A DNA stretch of 64,000 nt from Pyrenopolyporus hunteri. Taxonomy: Eukaryota; Ascomycota; Sordariomycetes; Xylariales; Hypoxylaceae. The notes beneath the pieces were generated by a model. It had not been told where the DNA came from and searched no databases. It saw nothing but the letters and a program-made list of their open reading frames with translations. Within the stretch, counting starts at the first letter, position 1. Every line of letters begins with the position of its first letter. Location: the NCBI GenBank assembly GCA_902806595.1, contig CADCXC010000038.1, positions 3,472,001-3,536,000 on the forward strand, written 5' to 3'. The translations under genes and the position numbers were made by a program. Below are positions 11,101 through 22,965 of the stretch, one piece after another.

Positions 11101-12546
11101 CCAGCCCAGCAATTGCCATATGAGGACCAGAGAGAAAATCAACTGCAACGGCTTCGTAACAATGGATGGGAATTCCCAAAACCGTTGTGCTACCTCGTAT
11201 ACATCGTTTCTCATCAGGTTGAGGATCTTTCCCATGGTTGCTGGCTGTTCTGGTATGGTCTTCTCTTCGGTTGGACCCTTAGCCGTGCGGAGCCTTAAAA
11301 ACTCGAGAAGACGAGTTAAGCGTGTTTTCTTTGGCTCTTGGCCAAGTAGATGTGTCTCTTCGACATCCGTATCGTCGTCCTCTTGGGCAGCCTCGTCCAA
11401 ATCTGTGCGAAGTCCAAACGATTTGCGCGCCAATGTTTTTGCGTAGACTGCTGTAAGTAGTTCTCCTCGTGACCTTTCGTATGCGCGCCGACTAAACCAT
11501 AGCAAGAAGACACCCGACTGACACGCGACGAGACGCACCAACAAGATAGCTAGCGCATAAAAGAACGACTCATCCCTATGATCGATGCCTTTATCGATAG
11601 ATTGAAGCAAACGCTGGAGGAGAGCTGGATTCGAAAGGTTCGCCGCGGTCTCTATAAGTCCAAGAAAAGTGATTATGATCAAATCCAACCCGTTCGCCTG
11701 TATCAAACGTTTTATTATAGAGCCCCGAAGATCTCGAAATAGTAGATGCAGCCTCTCGTGTTGAAAGTCATATGGTAGAAACCAGACATCCTCGTCATTC
11801 AGCCTATTCCTATATCCCCGAGATATCAATGGGCTAAGCCATGAGACCGTCATGAACTGCCATAAACTTAGATTATCTTCGGGACTGCGGAGTTGGGAAG
11901 TCGGAGGAAAATGGGCGTTGGCGATACCCGTTGGATCGAGCGCCGGATCTCGCATAGGCATGGAGAGGATGACGAATATACCGGCCAAGGCTACACTGAT
12001 GGTAGCGACATGAACTATATTCACTCGCTTTGCCTCGCTATACCATGATACAAGAGATATTAGGCCGCATATGGCGATGGCGATAAATAGGATAAGTAAC
12101 GTTTTGGGCGTCTTTTTGGGGCGCGCCAAGACGGTGATAAACAGAGCCGTAACCCATGGCGCTAGCTCCAAGATCCTGAGAGTATTAAATGGCGGTGATA
12201 CGGCGGTCAGGGTGGCGAGGGCAAGCCCGATGACGGACAAGCCTAACAGACAAAAAGTCCAAAAAGTCCAATTTTTTGAATGAATACCACGGGGAAGTGG
12301 CTGTTCTTTGGCAAAAGGACGGATCCATTGCGGCCCCTTAGGGAAGAGATGGCGGGCGATATATATTATAAAGCAGCTGCCGGCAATTGCCGCCTGTGCG
12401 ATCGAGCTCCCCGATACAGCGTCCATCGAGCTTGGATTTGGGCGAGGGCCTAACGGAGCTTGGGGGGCAAAGAAGGGAAAAGGAGAAGAATTGGTCTCCG
12501 GAAAGGACACGAGGAATGCATATTGATTAGTATATATATAACTCAT
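8113..12546 (-). CDS. ABC transporter, subfamily C (MRP-like full transporter)
   Basis: Intronless frame of up to 1477 aa. The ATG at 12426 (MDAVSG, codon 41) may be the true start, because the preceding 40 residues are unlike the family. Order: N-terminal hydrophobic segments, first transmembrane domain, NBD1 with Walker A GKVGSGKT (about residue 685), signature LSGGQKARVALARA and Walker B ILLLDDPLAALD, then an acidic linker, second transmembrane domain, and NBD2 with Walker A GRTGSGKST (about residue 1294), signature LSQGQRQLVGIGRA and Walker B IIILDEATASID. Both ATP sites look intact, so it should be an active exporter in plasma or vacuolar membrane. Relatives move glutathione conjugates, bile-acid-like anions or drugs; the substrate here is unknown. 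Confidence 0.92.
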   Translation of the reverse strand: MSYIYTNQYAFLVSFPETNSSPFPFFAPQAPLGPRPNPSSMDAVSGSSIAQAAIAGSCFIIYIARHLFPKGPQWIRPFAKEQPLPRGIHSKNWTFWTFCLLGLSVIGLALATLTAVSPPFNTLRILELAPWVTALFITVLARPKKTPKTLLILFIAIAICGLISLVSWYSEAKRVNIVHVATISVALAGIFVILSMPMRDPALDPTGIANAHFPPTSQLRSPEDNLSLWQFMTVSWLSPLISRGYRNRLNDEDVWFLPYDFQHERLHLLFRDLRGSIIKRLIQANGLDLIIITFLGLIETAANLSNPALLQRLLQSIDKGIDHRDESFFYALAILLVRLVACQSGVFLLWFSRRAYERSRGELLTAVYAKTLARKSFGLRTDLDEAAQEDDDTDVEETHLLGQEPKKTRLTRLLEFLRLRTAKGPTEEKTIPEQPATMGKILNLMRNDVYEVAQRFWEFPSIVTKPLQLIFSLVLIWQLLGWPCLLGVAWAVLLQVLNAACVRSLIKVERRRRAAADVRLQATTQFVEAIRPLRWYDWQSKWLGSVMQARAKELHLRIISSLWTIGIGATNLAASALFPVFTFFAVTYLAGRPLPVDVAFPALQLFTMLESSLKELPNLITVLLNASIAIGRLETFMSEPDKEEGDYTDTPSDIEFRDASFAWPTNGKLVLEDLKLRFRPGLTVIYGKVGSGKTALLEAILGELNRVKGDCILPTGMVGYCAQSPWLQNMSIQDNILFNLPLDRARYNEVLDTCELIPDLANFAHGDKSHIGENGIGLSGGQKARVALARAVYSQSRILLLDDPLAALDHPTAQSIVRKLFRGSLLDGRTVVLVTHRVDLCLSIADQVVEITDGRARVLQSDEYPRDVDVLSQTHDTGAEDETNAANEELTNAAVPDKFIEEENRASGGVVARVYWTYIKAGWLTSWAALIAIFSLFRFARIFNYWFLKTWGEAYGSVKTTLLTSPSEIADHLFDGLPNPDDDVRPWLVWYAVLGLVMTILYVLAQCGLTIILYTAAKDLFARVINRVSRATFRFYDVTPVGRLMNRLTSDIGMLDGGVVYPLQNFAFWSLTWLSSMIVIAFTTPVFFLIALAMTAWFIVIFMRFLPTSQSLRRLEMVTLSPLMSNFGILVDGLATIRAFKAQSDFQNRNIAATDTFQKMDHFYWSLQAWLQYRYDLLSACSIFALTILALYQGLSPGLTAFVLTSGAQLVEATHVLCKTYSQLQMDFVSVERVVELLDLDEEPNGDIKPPPDWPSYQDSITFDSVTIKYAPHLEPSLVDVTFTIPSGSTCAVLGRTGSGKSTLALALLATMHPEKGQIRVGDLDISKVDVHTWRQRISFVAQDPVLFPGTLRENLDPLEQHSDDERQEALFRVLGPKWSLDSVVDVGGKNLSQGQRQLVGIGRAILRKSPIIILDEATASIDKNTALAIQDVLLAELKDSTVITIAHRLEAVKDADYFIRLDAGRVVEAGPAGEHR

Positions 12547-13645
12547 TGCGCGTAATGTAGAAACGAGGCCTGAGCCGTGCCCATAGTTCAGTAGTGTAAA
12601 CGCCCCACGATCCTAGAGGCGGGAGGTTGCCAAGTCAGTCAGAGAGCGGAGTTTATTCCTATTAATAAGCCAAAGAGAGTTGAGCCTTCAAAACAACAAC
12701 AAAAACAAGCTTGTGAACGGATAATCATCTTCGAGCGCGAAGGCTCTCGGATGCGCTTTGGGATGACTTACTTGGGTACTCGTCTAACCGCTGGCTACGT
12801 CTTGCCTAGGTGCCTGGATATTATATGAAGTCAACCAAAGCCAAAAAGCCTAAGAAAGATAAAGAGTAAGACGAAACGAGCTTTCTCAGCCGCTACCAAA
12901 GCTTAGCTGTCTTAGTATGCAGTTCGGTCGAGTCAAGGCGCTGTAGGGGAATAAAAGGGTATTAAGGTTAGGGGAAATTTCCAACAATGCGAATGCTAAA
13001 TACCAGCCCACACCGTCCGAGGTTGTTCTTAGGCCAACCCAGCCGGGCGATTGTGGGGTTTCGGCAGGTACATGTACCCCAAGAGTCTTGGGCTGCTTGG
13101 AGGGGGTATATATGGATCTTACCCCAAAAGGTTTAGGTACATGCCCCTAAAGTTAGGGTACCTATTCCTTCTATCAGCTAGCTATACCCTATTAATCGCT
13201 GGTGGCTTACCTACCACCTAGGTACCTAGGTGCTGGGCGGATGAGCATTGGGGGGGGCCGTTTTACGATTACACCATCCCTAAGGGATATTATGTCTTCC
13301 GATAACACACAATACGTACACGACAGATAACACTGCATATATGTATTCGGGGATTAATCATTCGAGGGTAGAGGTCTGGAGCACGAACGAGAATACGGAT
13401 TAAGAGTAGAATCAAAGACTACAACTTTCTCTCATGCCTGACGTGAGTGCGTATCCATTAGGTACCGGCCGCTACCTGGGTATCTCCATCCTATACCTGA
13501 CTGCCGTGACGGCGAGCATTGCTTAAAACAAACCACAGCCTATACTTCGACGGGATATCCTCGAGTTACACGAGGGATTCCCCTCATAATGCCGAATGAC
13601 GCCGGTCGATGAAGATGGGTATGACAAGACTTCGGCGGTGCTCAC
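12547..13645. other. Intergenic, no gene seen
   Basis: Holds the ABC transporter promoter side and the 3' side of the annexin gene. ACCTAGGTACCTAGGT palindromic tracts lie at 13205-13233, with GTAC-rich stretches at 13065-13145. No open frame is convincing. Confidence 0.55.
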
Positions 13646-15015
13646 TTAAACTGGCTCCCCAATGCACCCGAGCAAGAGCCTTTCATAGTCCCCGCTCGTC
13701 TCGCCCTTGATGCGGCTGGCAAGACTTCGTCGGTAACGCTGCTGATAAGCACCTTTGACATTTGCCAAAACATTTTTATCCCAGTGGTATCGGACCACCC
13801 TCGAGACTAATAAGTGGTCTTTTGTGCCCATACCCGCCATCGCGTCCTCGAGTAGGGCCGCTGCGTGCATATACTTATCGACGGCGTTTCGCAGCTGGTA
13901 TAATAAGGCGTCCTCCATGTGCCCACTGAATTCCTGCAAAGAGGTCAGCATTTGAGGTAGGACAAACAAAGCTTCTATGGAATCAGACTTACCTTCCTGA
14001 TCACATCTTCTAACCGACGTTTAAATTTTTGTTCGTAGGCATGATTGATGGCCCGAATTTGGTTATCATTCCGCGTAGATAGGATTGAGCAGACCATCAT
14101 TTCATCCGTGCCCACTCTCCCCTCGGTTGCCCGGTACAGTTCCATGACGTCTTGATCCACGGCTTGGGGGATGACTGGAGCGCTATCTTCGGCTCTATTG
14201 GCTCCCAGCACGATCATGAAATGCCTTTCCGTCTTCATGCTGAGATCCCCCTTCACATCGCTCTCAAGCGACCGGCGGAATGTCTGTTGGTACATGATCT
14301 TGATGGCATTCAAATCCGCATTGCTGCGGCCTAGCAAGACGTCGTTGAGCACCTTCTCCTTTGTACCTGGGCCGTCCATCGCCGAATTGAGGAGATGGAC
14401 ATCGTGGAGCAAAGGCCCCCGGACGATCGCGATAAGCCCTGTCTCAAACCATCCTCTCGTTTCCGACTGGATGTCTTTCTCAAGTGAACGGCTGAATTGC
14501 CGGAAATAAGTGGCTTTTATAGCCTCGATCTGCAGAGGGTCTTTGGTAGACAGTATGCGAATCAATGCCTTCTCGTCCGTACCGAAGCCCTTCATAGCCG
14601 CCCTCAATGCTCGCGCATCAGAAGTAGCGTCATATTGAGGATTCAGAGGCCCGTATCCTAAACTAGGAGGGGTCGGTGGCCCAGACGCCGGAGGGTAAGC
14701 CGGGGCGGCAGGGGGGTAGCCTTGAGGCGGATAACCTTGAGGCGGGTAACCCTGAGGGGGATAGCCCTGAGGGGGATACTGATTATACCCATGTTGTTGA
14801 GGCGGAGGAGGCCCGGGCGGAGGAGCATATTGGTTATAGCCATGCTGCTGGGGTGGCGGGCCTGGAGGAGGGCCGTATTGGTATTGGTTATATCCCTGGG
14901 GAGGTCCTTGAGGGGGACCGTATTGGTTATATCCTTGGGGTGGCGGTGGTTGCGACGGCCATTGTGGTTGGCCGTATTGACCATACTGGCCCTGCTGACT
15001 GTAGGGATATGACAT
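13646..15015 (-). CDS. Annexin
   Basis: Two exons, 15015-13993 and 13933-13646, are separated by a 59-nt GTAAGT...GCTGAC...CAG intron and give 436 aa. The start is the ATG of MSYPYSQQG at 15015; the frame upstream of it has only a GTG. Residues 1 to about 135 are a Pro/Tyr/Gln/Gly-rich tail with GYPPQ repeats. Four annexin repeats follow, with type II calcium-loop cores MKGFGTDEK, MDGPGTKEK, TEGRVGTDEM and MAGMGTKDH. The protein should bind acidic phospholipids in a calcium-dependent way and act in membrane trafficking. The tail resembles that of annexin XI/VII and fungal annexin C types and may drive self-association, which is inference. Confidence 0.93.
14716..14775 (-). repeat. Coding 15-nt minisatellite (YPPQG units)
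   Basis: Four 15-nt units of the form GATAACCTTGAGGCG encode repeated GYPPQ in the annexin N-terminal tail. Confidence 0.8.
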
Positions 15016-16136
15016 ATGCTCAAAGATTCTCTTGCTCACTCTCGTCTCTGGTCCGGCGGTACCTCTAATTTAGAATAATCACGATTAGGTGGATGGAGTA
15101 GCGCGCTATTCGATTTCGATGGTCTTGAGGGGGATGGCGACTATTTTAGGAATGCCGGATTAGGGAAAAGGGACTTAAAAGCGTGGTGGATGAAGGGGAA
15201 GGTGACTATGTTGTATGGCTCGTCAAGAAAGTAGAAACGTAGAAAATGTAAAGAGGAGAGAAGAGTGTTCTATCTCAAGATTGCTTTCCAAAGGATAGTA
15301 GGTTTTTATTCAGGTTTTACAAAAACTTGCGCCTCACGCGATAATGAGGCTGTGAGTTGATACCGCCGGATAAGTTTTCAATAGTTGTCGTAATAAGATC
15401 ATGAGGATAAAGAAACTACGTATGTATGGACTTCTCAACTAGACCCGAATATGTCATCAAGCGTCGTGGCGGGGGGCGGAGTACGCGTTTGGAAAGGTAC
15501 CGTTGAGTATAGACTTGCACCAGCAGCTACCTACGCGTGGCTTAGCATCCTGCCATGAAAAGCGCCACATCTGCTTGGCGAATTTGTGCAAGGTATATAG
15601 CGCTAGACGAGCTAAGGCAGCAGCTTAGCACTCAATAGATACCTATGTACCTACCTATATTGCACAATACCGCCAAGCCAAAAAGATGCCGATTAAGCCT
15701 GTAGGTACGGAGGTACTTACCCGGTAGGTACCTCGGGGTACAGAAGAAAAAGCAATCCTCCAAAAATTAAGTGCTTACTCACTTAAAGTACCTCGGTAGT
15801 CCCCGGCCCAAATACGAACCTGGCTTAAGTCTTGGCGGCTTCGCTCTCAACATCGAACAAAACAAAACAAATTCATATCGGTAGGTATTCTTGAGACACA
15901 TCCACATCATGTTCTTCGTGAAGACTTTCGTATAATTATCTATTCTAAAGGCTGAAATGAGCGAATAGACTGCGAACATACGACAGTACCAAATCTATAT
16001 CCCACCAATCTATCCTCCACCCTCTTTCTATCCCGTCGCCTTCATGCAACAAACACCGACTTCAATGCAAACCCTTCACCAACCAGAGCGCGTGCGACGC
16101 TGAGATGTCAACCCGGACTGAATTCTGTCCGCTAGC
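15016..16136. other. Intergenic, no gene seen
   Basis: Annexin promoter side. AGGTACCT-like tracts occur at 15645-15660 and 15700-15740. The 66-codon frame at 15779-15979 has no support as a gene. Confidence 0.5.
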
Positions 16137-16561
16137 TTAAGCGGAGCTCTCGCAGACGATGCTGCCGACCTGGACCGTGTTGGTCGAGAGGCGAGAGGGA
16201 GTCTTGCTGTTGAACGGCAAGGCGTGCTCACCCTGGCTGCATTGGGGGTTAGCAAATGTAAGAGATCACCGGAGTAGACGGAATGTGTTACTTACCCGTC
16301 GGTGGACTTGTAAGGGGTGCAGGTAACGGACTCAAGCGGGACGTTGGCCGAGGCACCGATGAGGTAGAGGGTAGAGACCTCGTTCAAGGTCGCGGGGTCG
16401 GTGTGGGGAGTGTTGAAGGGGAACTCGATGGTCTTGTTGACCAGGCCGCTGCCAGCTCCGCCGTGGGAGGACTCGACGTTGACGATGGCCTTGCCAGGAG
16501 TCTGGGCGGCGACCATGCCGGCGAAAGCCATGACGGAGGCGAAGATGGTGTTGAACTGCAT
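16137..16561 (-). CDS. Small secreted protein of unknown function
   Basis: Two exons, 16561-16296 and 16236-16137, are separated by a 59-nt GTAAGT-CAG intron and encode 121 aa. Residues 1-19 form a clear signal peptide ending VAA before QTP. The mature part is about 100 aa with one N-glycosylation site (NKT) and only two cysteines, in VTCTPYK and VCESSA, which probably form one disulfide. I do not recognise a family. The A/C-rich 5' leader (repeated CAACA, ATCAAC) and a TATA box suggest strong expression. Confidence 0.8.
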
Positions 16562-16702
16562 TTTGAATGTTTTGAAGGGTTGACTGGCGTCGAAATTAAA
16601 GGTATGTGGTTGTTTGGTGAGTTGATTGAGATGTAGTTTGCTTTGAAGGTTGTGTTGTTGATGTGTTGATTAAGATTCAGCTTTGCAGGACTCAACCTCT
16701 GA

Positions 16703-16710
16703 CTTTATAG
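16703..16710 (-). promoter_or_regulatory. TATA box of the small secreted protein
   Basis: CTATAAAG on the minus strand lies about 142 nt upstream of the ATG at 16561, followed by a CA-rich untranslated leader. Confidence 0.5.
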
Positions 16711-19272
16711 AAAAGTCAACATCGACCCCTTACGATTTTTCTCCATTATTGGTTGCCCAAAACGTTCTTACGGTAAGCCCTAACACATACGGTGATCATG
16801 GCTGTAGGTGTTCTGGGGGCTGAGGTTGGCAGCCCTGAGGACGATCTGCGCTCAGCCGCCACTCGCTCTCGGCCGGGAATATACGTGGGGTGCTGAACAC
16901 GAGATTGGATGATCACCATTCCGTGGGTGCATAAAAACTATCCGTTAGATCCACTGGGAGGAATATACGACCATTCTTGAAGTGTCAGATTTCTATTTGC
17001 GGTGAGTACGGTACGGTCGCACTCCAATTGATCCTGGTCGCATTGTGGACGGAGCCGCCTGTGGCTTAAACGTCGGACCTGCTTTCAGGACTCTGATTGA
17101 ATTATTTTGATCGGCTCCTCCTTTCGGACTCGACGGAGCTCGTAAGATCCAGCCGCGCCGTGCCCGGTCCGCTTCAACAACGGCTGCTGTTCTCGTATTG
17201 CTGGGAGTACCATAAAGAACCCCAGACCAACACCATAAGGATAGAAACACGGACCACAACGACCAGGTAAGTTTAAGAGAAGTATTTTCAATACGTAATA
17301 TTTCTAGCGAGACCATACGCGGCCGAGCCCCATTATTCTGTCGATCCCCTCTCTCCTGAAAATTAGGCCACCAGATGAAGAATACGGGGCAACGTCGCTA
17401 CGTCGATCTTCAGCATCAGGTCTATACGTATAGCCTATTGAAGACGGGGGGACGCATTTTTGAAAAGCGAGTCGAATGCGCCGATTGTTCAATCAATACG
17501 ACGGGCAGCGTGCTCTTAGAGAATTGAGATGCTAAAGCCAGTCGATATCATTAGGGATATAGTAGCAACTAAACTAGTCAACTGCTGATCTATACCCCGA
17601 AATAAACATGACTGTAGTCCTTCTATAGTCATTGCAACATCGGTATCTTCTAAGGAGTGAGATTTACAAGATATGTCCATAGGAAGCCCATTGAAGCTCA
17701 GGGCTATACGACTCCAGGCTTTTCGCAGCAGTTGTCTGTTACCAAGTCGAGTTCTGTCGATTCGAACTCGTAAATTGGCCAATCCGTCCATGTTTTCCTG
17801 TACGAGCCAGACGTATAACCGCCCGACTACTTGAGCGTTCGATTCAATCCCCATTCCAGGGTTGATTCCGGTTTGTCCGGGCTAGTTAACTATTCACCGC
17901 CATGCTGGAGGCGGTTTGCTCAGTCCGGGTCTTCACACGATATTGGGCTGCTTCAGTCTAATGCGAAACGCAGAAGCATCGAGAATAGCCTACTCGCGAC
18001 TATAGTTTGAATTGACATATCATCTCTGAATGGTGTTGGATGGTGTTATTATCCTTCTCCCGCCTTACGAACCCGCAGCAGCTGCAGATCTCTAAGGAAA
18101 CACGTCGCACACTGGGAACCCTCCGCAGAACCAGCCCATCCCGGGCCTATGGTACCGGGGCAGAGTATGTAGTCGGCGTTGTTGTCTATTCGCTGGTCAA
18201 ATAGAATTACTCTGGACGGGGTTAACCTGTGGGAATATAGATCGATTTGATGCGCGTCTAGCCATCTAGGAAACGATGCGCATCTGCTGAGTCATGCAGG
18301 GAAAAGGGGGCGAGTTAGTATCAACCACTACGAAACCAACATACATATTTTCCACTAAGCTATCAACACAAAGTAGTGTATTACTGCCGACTTAATATCA
18401 GGACTTATGAAAATAATATAATAAGATATCCGTATACATTAAGGGTTTCCCCCCTTCTCCCTTTTACTCGTTAGAAAATTCTAGGAGGAAGAGACTGAAA
18501 GAAGGAGGTGCTAGGTAATTTCAATCTCAATCTTAAGGGCGAAGATGAATCTATTACTTAGATACTCGAAGTAGCATTTCGCTGATTTGTGCTCAGTACT
18601 ATGAATGATAAAAGGGTGGTACGTAACGACAGTCCTCGGTGCTTTAGAATGTGTGTTTTTTTTGGAGTGAAAGCAGTAAGGAAGCCTATCGCCCAGGAGG
18701 TAGCAAGCTCCTCCTAATTTATGCGCCGGCGTCACCTAAAGGAGCTTCGTCGCGATTGACGTGAGATATTTTGGACAGCTGTCATAATGACGTCCTCACC
18801 ATAACAATGTATTCCATCTAAGGATACAATGTACTGACAATTACATTCTGGTGCCCTTTTATGGGGATGGCTCAGCTGGTAGATGGTAGCAAAGGTCATT
18901 CACGTCGCAACAGCGGCCCCGGGCAGCGCTCGTGGAGATATAGTCTCACATCGAGAAAAAGCCACCGACAAGGGGGCTCGCTACACGTAGTGTGAACTAC
19001 GTGAAAGTGATACCAAATTATCAGATTAAAATCTAGCGTAGTACGCCAAATGATAGACGTGACAACCTCGGCTTCCCTAAGACCTACTCCAGGCACAGAG
19101 ACTTATCCTCAAGAACATATTCAGGGATAATATGCCAGTATAGTATATACGTAGTATCCCCATTAGAAAGCACAACCCGCATTAACTTTATATTATCTGA
19201 TTATGGCTTATAATACATAGATGTAGATACAGTAGGTAGGTAGTTAACATGTCACGACCCCAAACGTCTCAC
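16711..19272. other. Long intergenic stretch, one doubtful open frame
   Basis: The best frame is 17516-17854 on the minus strand (112 codons, ATG start). Its product contains LLRKAWSRIALSFNG and a hydrophobic C-terminus (LVATISLMIST); I recognise no family, and it may be a remnant. Nothing else is convincing. The A-box-like segment near 18862-18890 is not followed by a B-box and is not called a tRNA. Confidence 0.4.
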
Positions 19273-20204
19273 CTACTGCGCGACAGCATACAGAGCGCCA
19301 AGGGCCAGGGCGCCGTAGAAGCCAACGGCACTGCCAGAAAAGGCATTGGCACCGTTAGTGACCACGACAAATGACGATGTCTAACAACATATTAGCTAGG
19401 CTTTCTTTAGATTGAATAAGGGGGATGTGGGAAACATACCGTGGTAGCTGTTCCGTTGCCGCTACCGCTTCCGCTACCGGTGCCGGTGGGGGCGCTAGGG
19501 GTGGTGATTGGGCTTGAAGGGTTAGTCACCGAGCCGGATCCGGTGGTAGGCGTGGTAGCATACCCGGAGCTGGAGTCGGTGGCAGTAGGGCCGGATGAAG
19601 AACCAGTGGGTTCTCCAGTCGGGGTTACTTCCGAAGAAGCAGAAGTGCCGGTGGGCCCCTGCGTCGACGACTCGGTAGCAGTTGGAGAGTCGGTAGGACT
19701 CGCTGTCTCGGTATTGGATGCGGGGGCCGATGAGCTCGACTCGGACGAGGAGCTTGTTGGGGTGGATGATCCCGCGGGAATGGCTGGTCCCACATCTGGT
19801 TGTTTGCCGGACAGAGGCGTGGTGGAGAGACCGCAAGGGGCAGCGTCCTTGGTAAGAGTGTTGCCATAGTATTGCCAAATGTCTTGGTTATCTGGTCCAG
19901 CACATTGCAAGCAAGCCTTGTAGTCGGTTAGGAAGATATCGTCGTGGCAAACATCTGGGCTATTCCGCCCCTGAATTATGGCTTGGCCTATAGTTAAGGG
20001 ATGATGTTAGTGGAATTTTGCCCCTTATTTCTACTGCATAGATGCTGAGGATGAATACTAACCGCAGTTGTCGTGGCAATTGTAACTGGGCGAGCCGGGC
20101 TCTTGACGTTTAAGCAGACGAGCGAAGAGCTGTAGCTCGTCAGTAGAAGCCGCAGCGGCAGTGGCAGCAACAATTGCGCCGAGAGTCCAGCGAGCGACGA
20201 TCAT
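19273..20204 (-). CDS. Ser/Thr-rich GPI-anchored-type surface protein
   Basis: Three exons, 20204-20063, 19987-19440 and 19380-19273 (introns of 75 and 59 nt), give 265 aa. A signal peptide (about 1-19) precedes a dibasic KR. A cysteine-containing head of about 90 residues follows (YNCHDNCG, DVCHDDIF, YKACLQCAG, AAPCGLS). Next is a long Ser/Thr/Pro/Gly stalk that should be heavily O-glycosylated. The third exon adds a small-residue omega region (NGANAFSGS) and a hydrophobic C-terminal tail (GALALGALYAVA), the pattern of a GPI-attachment signal. The head has eight closely spaced cysteines; it is not a clear CFEM domain. Likely located in plasma membrane or cell wall. Confidence 0.82.
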
Positions 20205-20338
20205 CTTGACAACTTCTTGTCCTAGAAACGAACGTATAGGCTTAAACGAGCGGCTTTTAGGGAATTTCGGCTACGCAAAATGGTCGATGAGGAGATGGGT
20301 GAAGCCAAAGTGAATGGCAATGGTAGCTACTACCATCT

Positions 20339-20347
20339 TATATATTA
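20339..20347 (-). promoter_or_regulatory. TATA-like box of the GPI-type protein
   Basis: TAATATATA on the minus strand lies about 135 nt upstream of the ATG at 20204, the same spacing as in the neighbouring secreted-protein genes. Confidence 0.4.
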
Positions 20348-22815
20348 TAGCTACCTACTTACGTCGGCATGCATTTCATATGCAGTCGAATCTTAGGGAA
20401 GGCACCCGGGGAGAATCCTAGGCATGCAAACAATCGTTCAGCTAAGGCAAGGGGTTCGACCGAGCGCCAGCCGGGGTCCTTGAACGAATGACAATGGGCA
20501 TAGCCGATACTCGGAGATTGGGCTGTAGGTAAGTCTTGTAAGTAGGATCAAGTGTCTACTTTAGGTAATTCGGCCTATTTGGAGAGTTACGTCCGCGAGG
20601 GAATCCACGTCCCGGTTATAGCCTAGGCCCAATAGACCGCCAAACAAGTCCTCCGAGGCACGATTACCTAGATCCCCCGACGTAGATGATAGCACCACAT
20701 ATGTTATGATGTGACACGATCTATAGTGTTTTACCTGCTAATGAGAATATGGCTATGTTGAATTATTGATCCGAAATGTTTCTTCAACCCGTTGCACTTT
20801 CATCAGGTTTTTAGCTCGTCAACAAAGCCGCTCAATTCAACTTAGCCGAGTTCCTGAACATCGTCACTCGAGACCCGACACAACCAACCAACACGTAACT
20901 GCGCATACCCCTCTGAGGGTGTTAATATTCCAGAGCCACCAACAATCGACACGAGATTTCTTTTGCCTCCCCCTCCCTCCCGGACTTCCTTGGAATCTAT
21001 TACAGAATTATTGGAGTTCTTAACCCGTATTGGACGTACGATCTGATTAGATTGATAAGATTAGATGGAGTGCCACGCCCTATTAGTTGTTCTCCGCTAT
21101 GGAGTTGGATCGATTGCAACCTAGAAGCACACTAGCAGGGGCCTAGGGCAGGGGGTTCTGCTCTTAGCGCCATCAGATAAACTAACAAGATGACGGAGAA
21201 GAAACGGTGAGATGAATGTCGACCGTTGAACTCTTAAGTTTTCAAATCTAACCATTACGAGCGCGGTTTGTATTTGCAGTATATCATCCTTCATTGGAGC
21301 CTTAGGATGCTATAGACGGATAAATCGCGCTCTGTGTTACGGATGCTAAAAACTTTTTATACAGCTGCTCGGAGTTAACTTCGGCCCTGTGCACCATGCC
21401 GACTCCGCCTCGCGGGCAGTACCCAGATTCTCTGTGTACGTAGTTTGGTTCGATCCTCGTTATGCGAGTGACTTGGCCTGAAAAGTTTTCGCTACAGGGG
21501 GCCCGGGGAGTTCGCGATCTCGACGTTAATGAGAAATCATACCATCCGTCCGGTCTAGCCACTCATCCCTCTTGTCTAGGTATCAACCTGCAAGTCCGAT
21601 TCGCTTATTTTCTCCTTGGTAGTCTCCTCTTCTATGTTAGGTATGTAATGGTGTCTCTATAGGTAGACAGGTGCGCCCTAACTTGATTTAGAGACTCAAT
21701 CCCCCGCTGTTCGAGCAACTGCCACATGATAATGGTAGTGCTAGGGATGGCGGGCTCAGTTACTACGTTACTAGCTGTAGGATACGCCGTCACTCGTTAC
21801 TTGGCGTCCACATCTCACTAGCATCTGGTCACACGTACTGTGCGAGCATTCTAGAACTGCTATAGCCGCCGCCACCGATCTCTATTATCTAAAAGTATAG
21901 ATCAATTATATCATCGACGTCAATTACTACTAACTACCTCAAGCTTATATTCCGCTCTCACTATATATACCTTTAGCTTAACCTAGAGATCAGCTGAGAA
22001 GCAGTCTTCAAGGAAATTTAGCGCACGAAATGCCAGTCCCCGATTTAAGAGAAGTAACTAGGTAGGTAGAGAGGATATATTCGGCAAATGGAGAAGGATC
22101 GAAGGCCCTTGTGTATTGGTCCGCACACGGTGTGGGTGGTTAACGCTTTCGGACGGCGTGGGAATAAATCGTAACCCATTCCACCTTGGGGGGCAAAAAT
22201 AGATGAATCCCTGTGAGACCTTCCTAACCCAGACGAGCACCCTTCATACAGCCAATTAGTCTGCCGTCATCGACCCATCGTCCTTTGCATCTCTCTCTGT
22301 ACATCTCACAGCCAACTTGTAGGTCTTCGGTTACCGTTTACGGTGGTTGCTCGGCCAATTGGCTACAGAGTCCACTCCTCGAAGGGTGGAATCATCGAGT
22401 ACTGGGTTGGCGATGGCCAGGGCTCGAGGCTGGTTAGCCCCCCGGTATCACGCCAACGCCCAACTTCCCCTTCCATCACAGGGGCAGCTTTGCGTCCTAG
22501 AGATATCATGAAGCATCACATAATCAACATCATAGACGCCATAGACGCTTTGACACATCCGAGATGCCTATTCTTTACTAGTCTAATATAGTTTACGCAG
22601 CGACGAAGCTGACAGCGTCCCCGTCTAGAAGTGACCTAAGGGGTGTCTTAGGCCGGCTTATCTCGGACGAATGACTGGGCGTGCCAGTTAACAGCTCGAT
22701 GGCGGGAATATAGCTTGGCAAGGAAGTGATTGGCTTGTGACGAGGGGCCGGTTATTATGTGCCTAAATGAACTACCCGCGGGTTGCAGGTCAGTCGTAGG
22801 TCAGTTACATACCCA
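20348..22815. other. Long intergenic stretch, no gene seen
   Basis: About 2.4 kb with only short frames that lack family resemblance. GC is not extreme, and no tRNA or transposon ends are visible. Confidence 0.5.
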
Positions 22816-22825
22816 ATATTTATAA
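22816..22825 (+). promoter_or_regulatory. TATA-like box of the BIM1-like gene
   Basis: ATATTTATAA lies about 141 nt upstream of the ATG at 22966. Confidence 0.4.
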
Positions 22826-22965
22826 GATCGTTCTGCGCCTGCATTCACCCCTTCGAATCGCTTCCCCCTAGCCACAGTCACCTCCCCGCAGTCATATTGG
22901 CAAGGTACGCACTGTATCACTACAACCCCCTCAGGAGATACTCGCGACATTATACCTACATCAAG

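Noticed and set aside
17516..17854. 112-codon frame with an ATG and some helical character
   Set aside because: No family recognised and no splice partners found, so mentioned only within the gap description.
18862..18930. A-box-like GGATGGCTCAGCTGGTAGA suggesting a tRNA
   Set aside because: No B-box or matching acceptor strand downstream.
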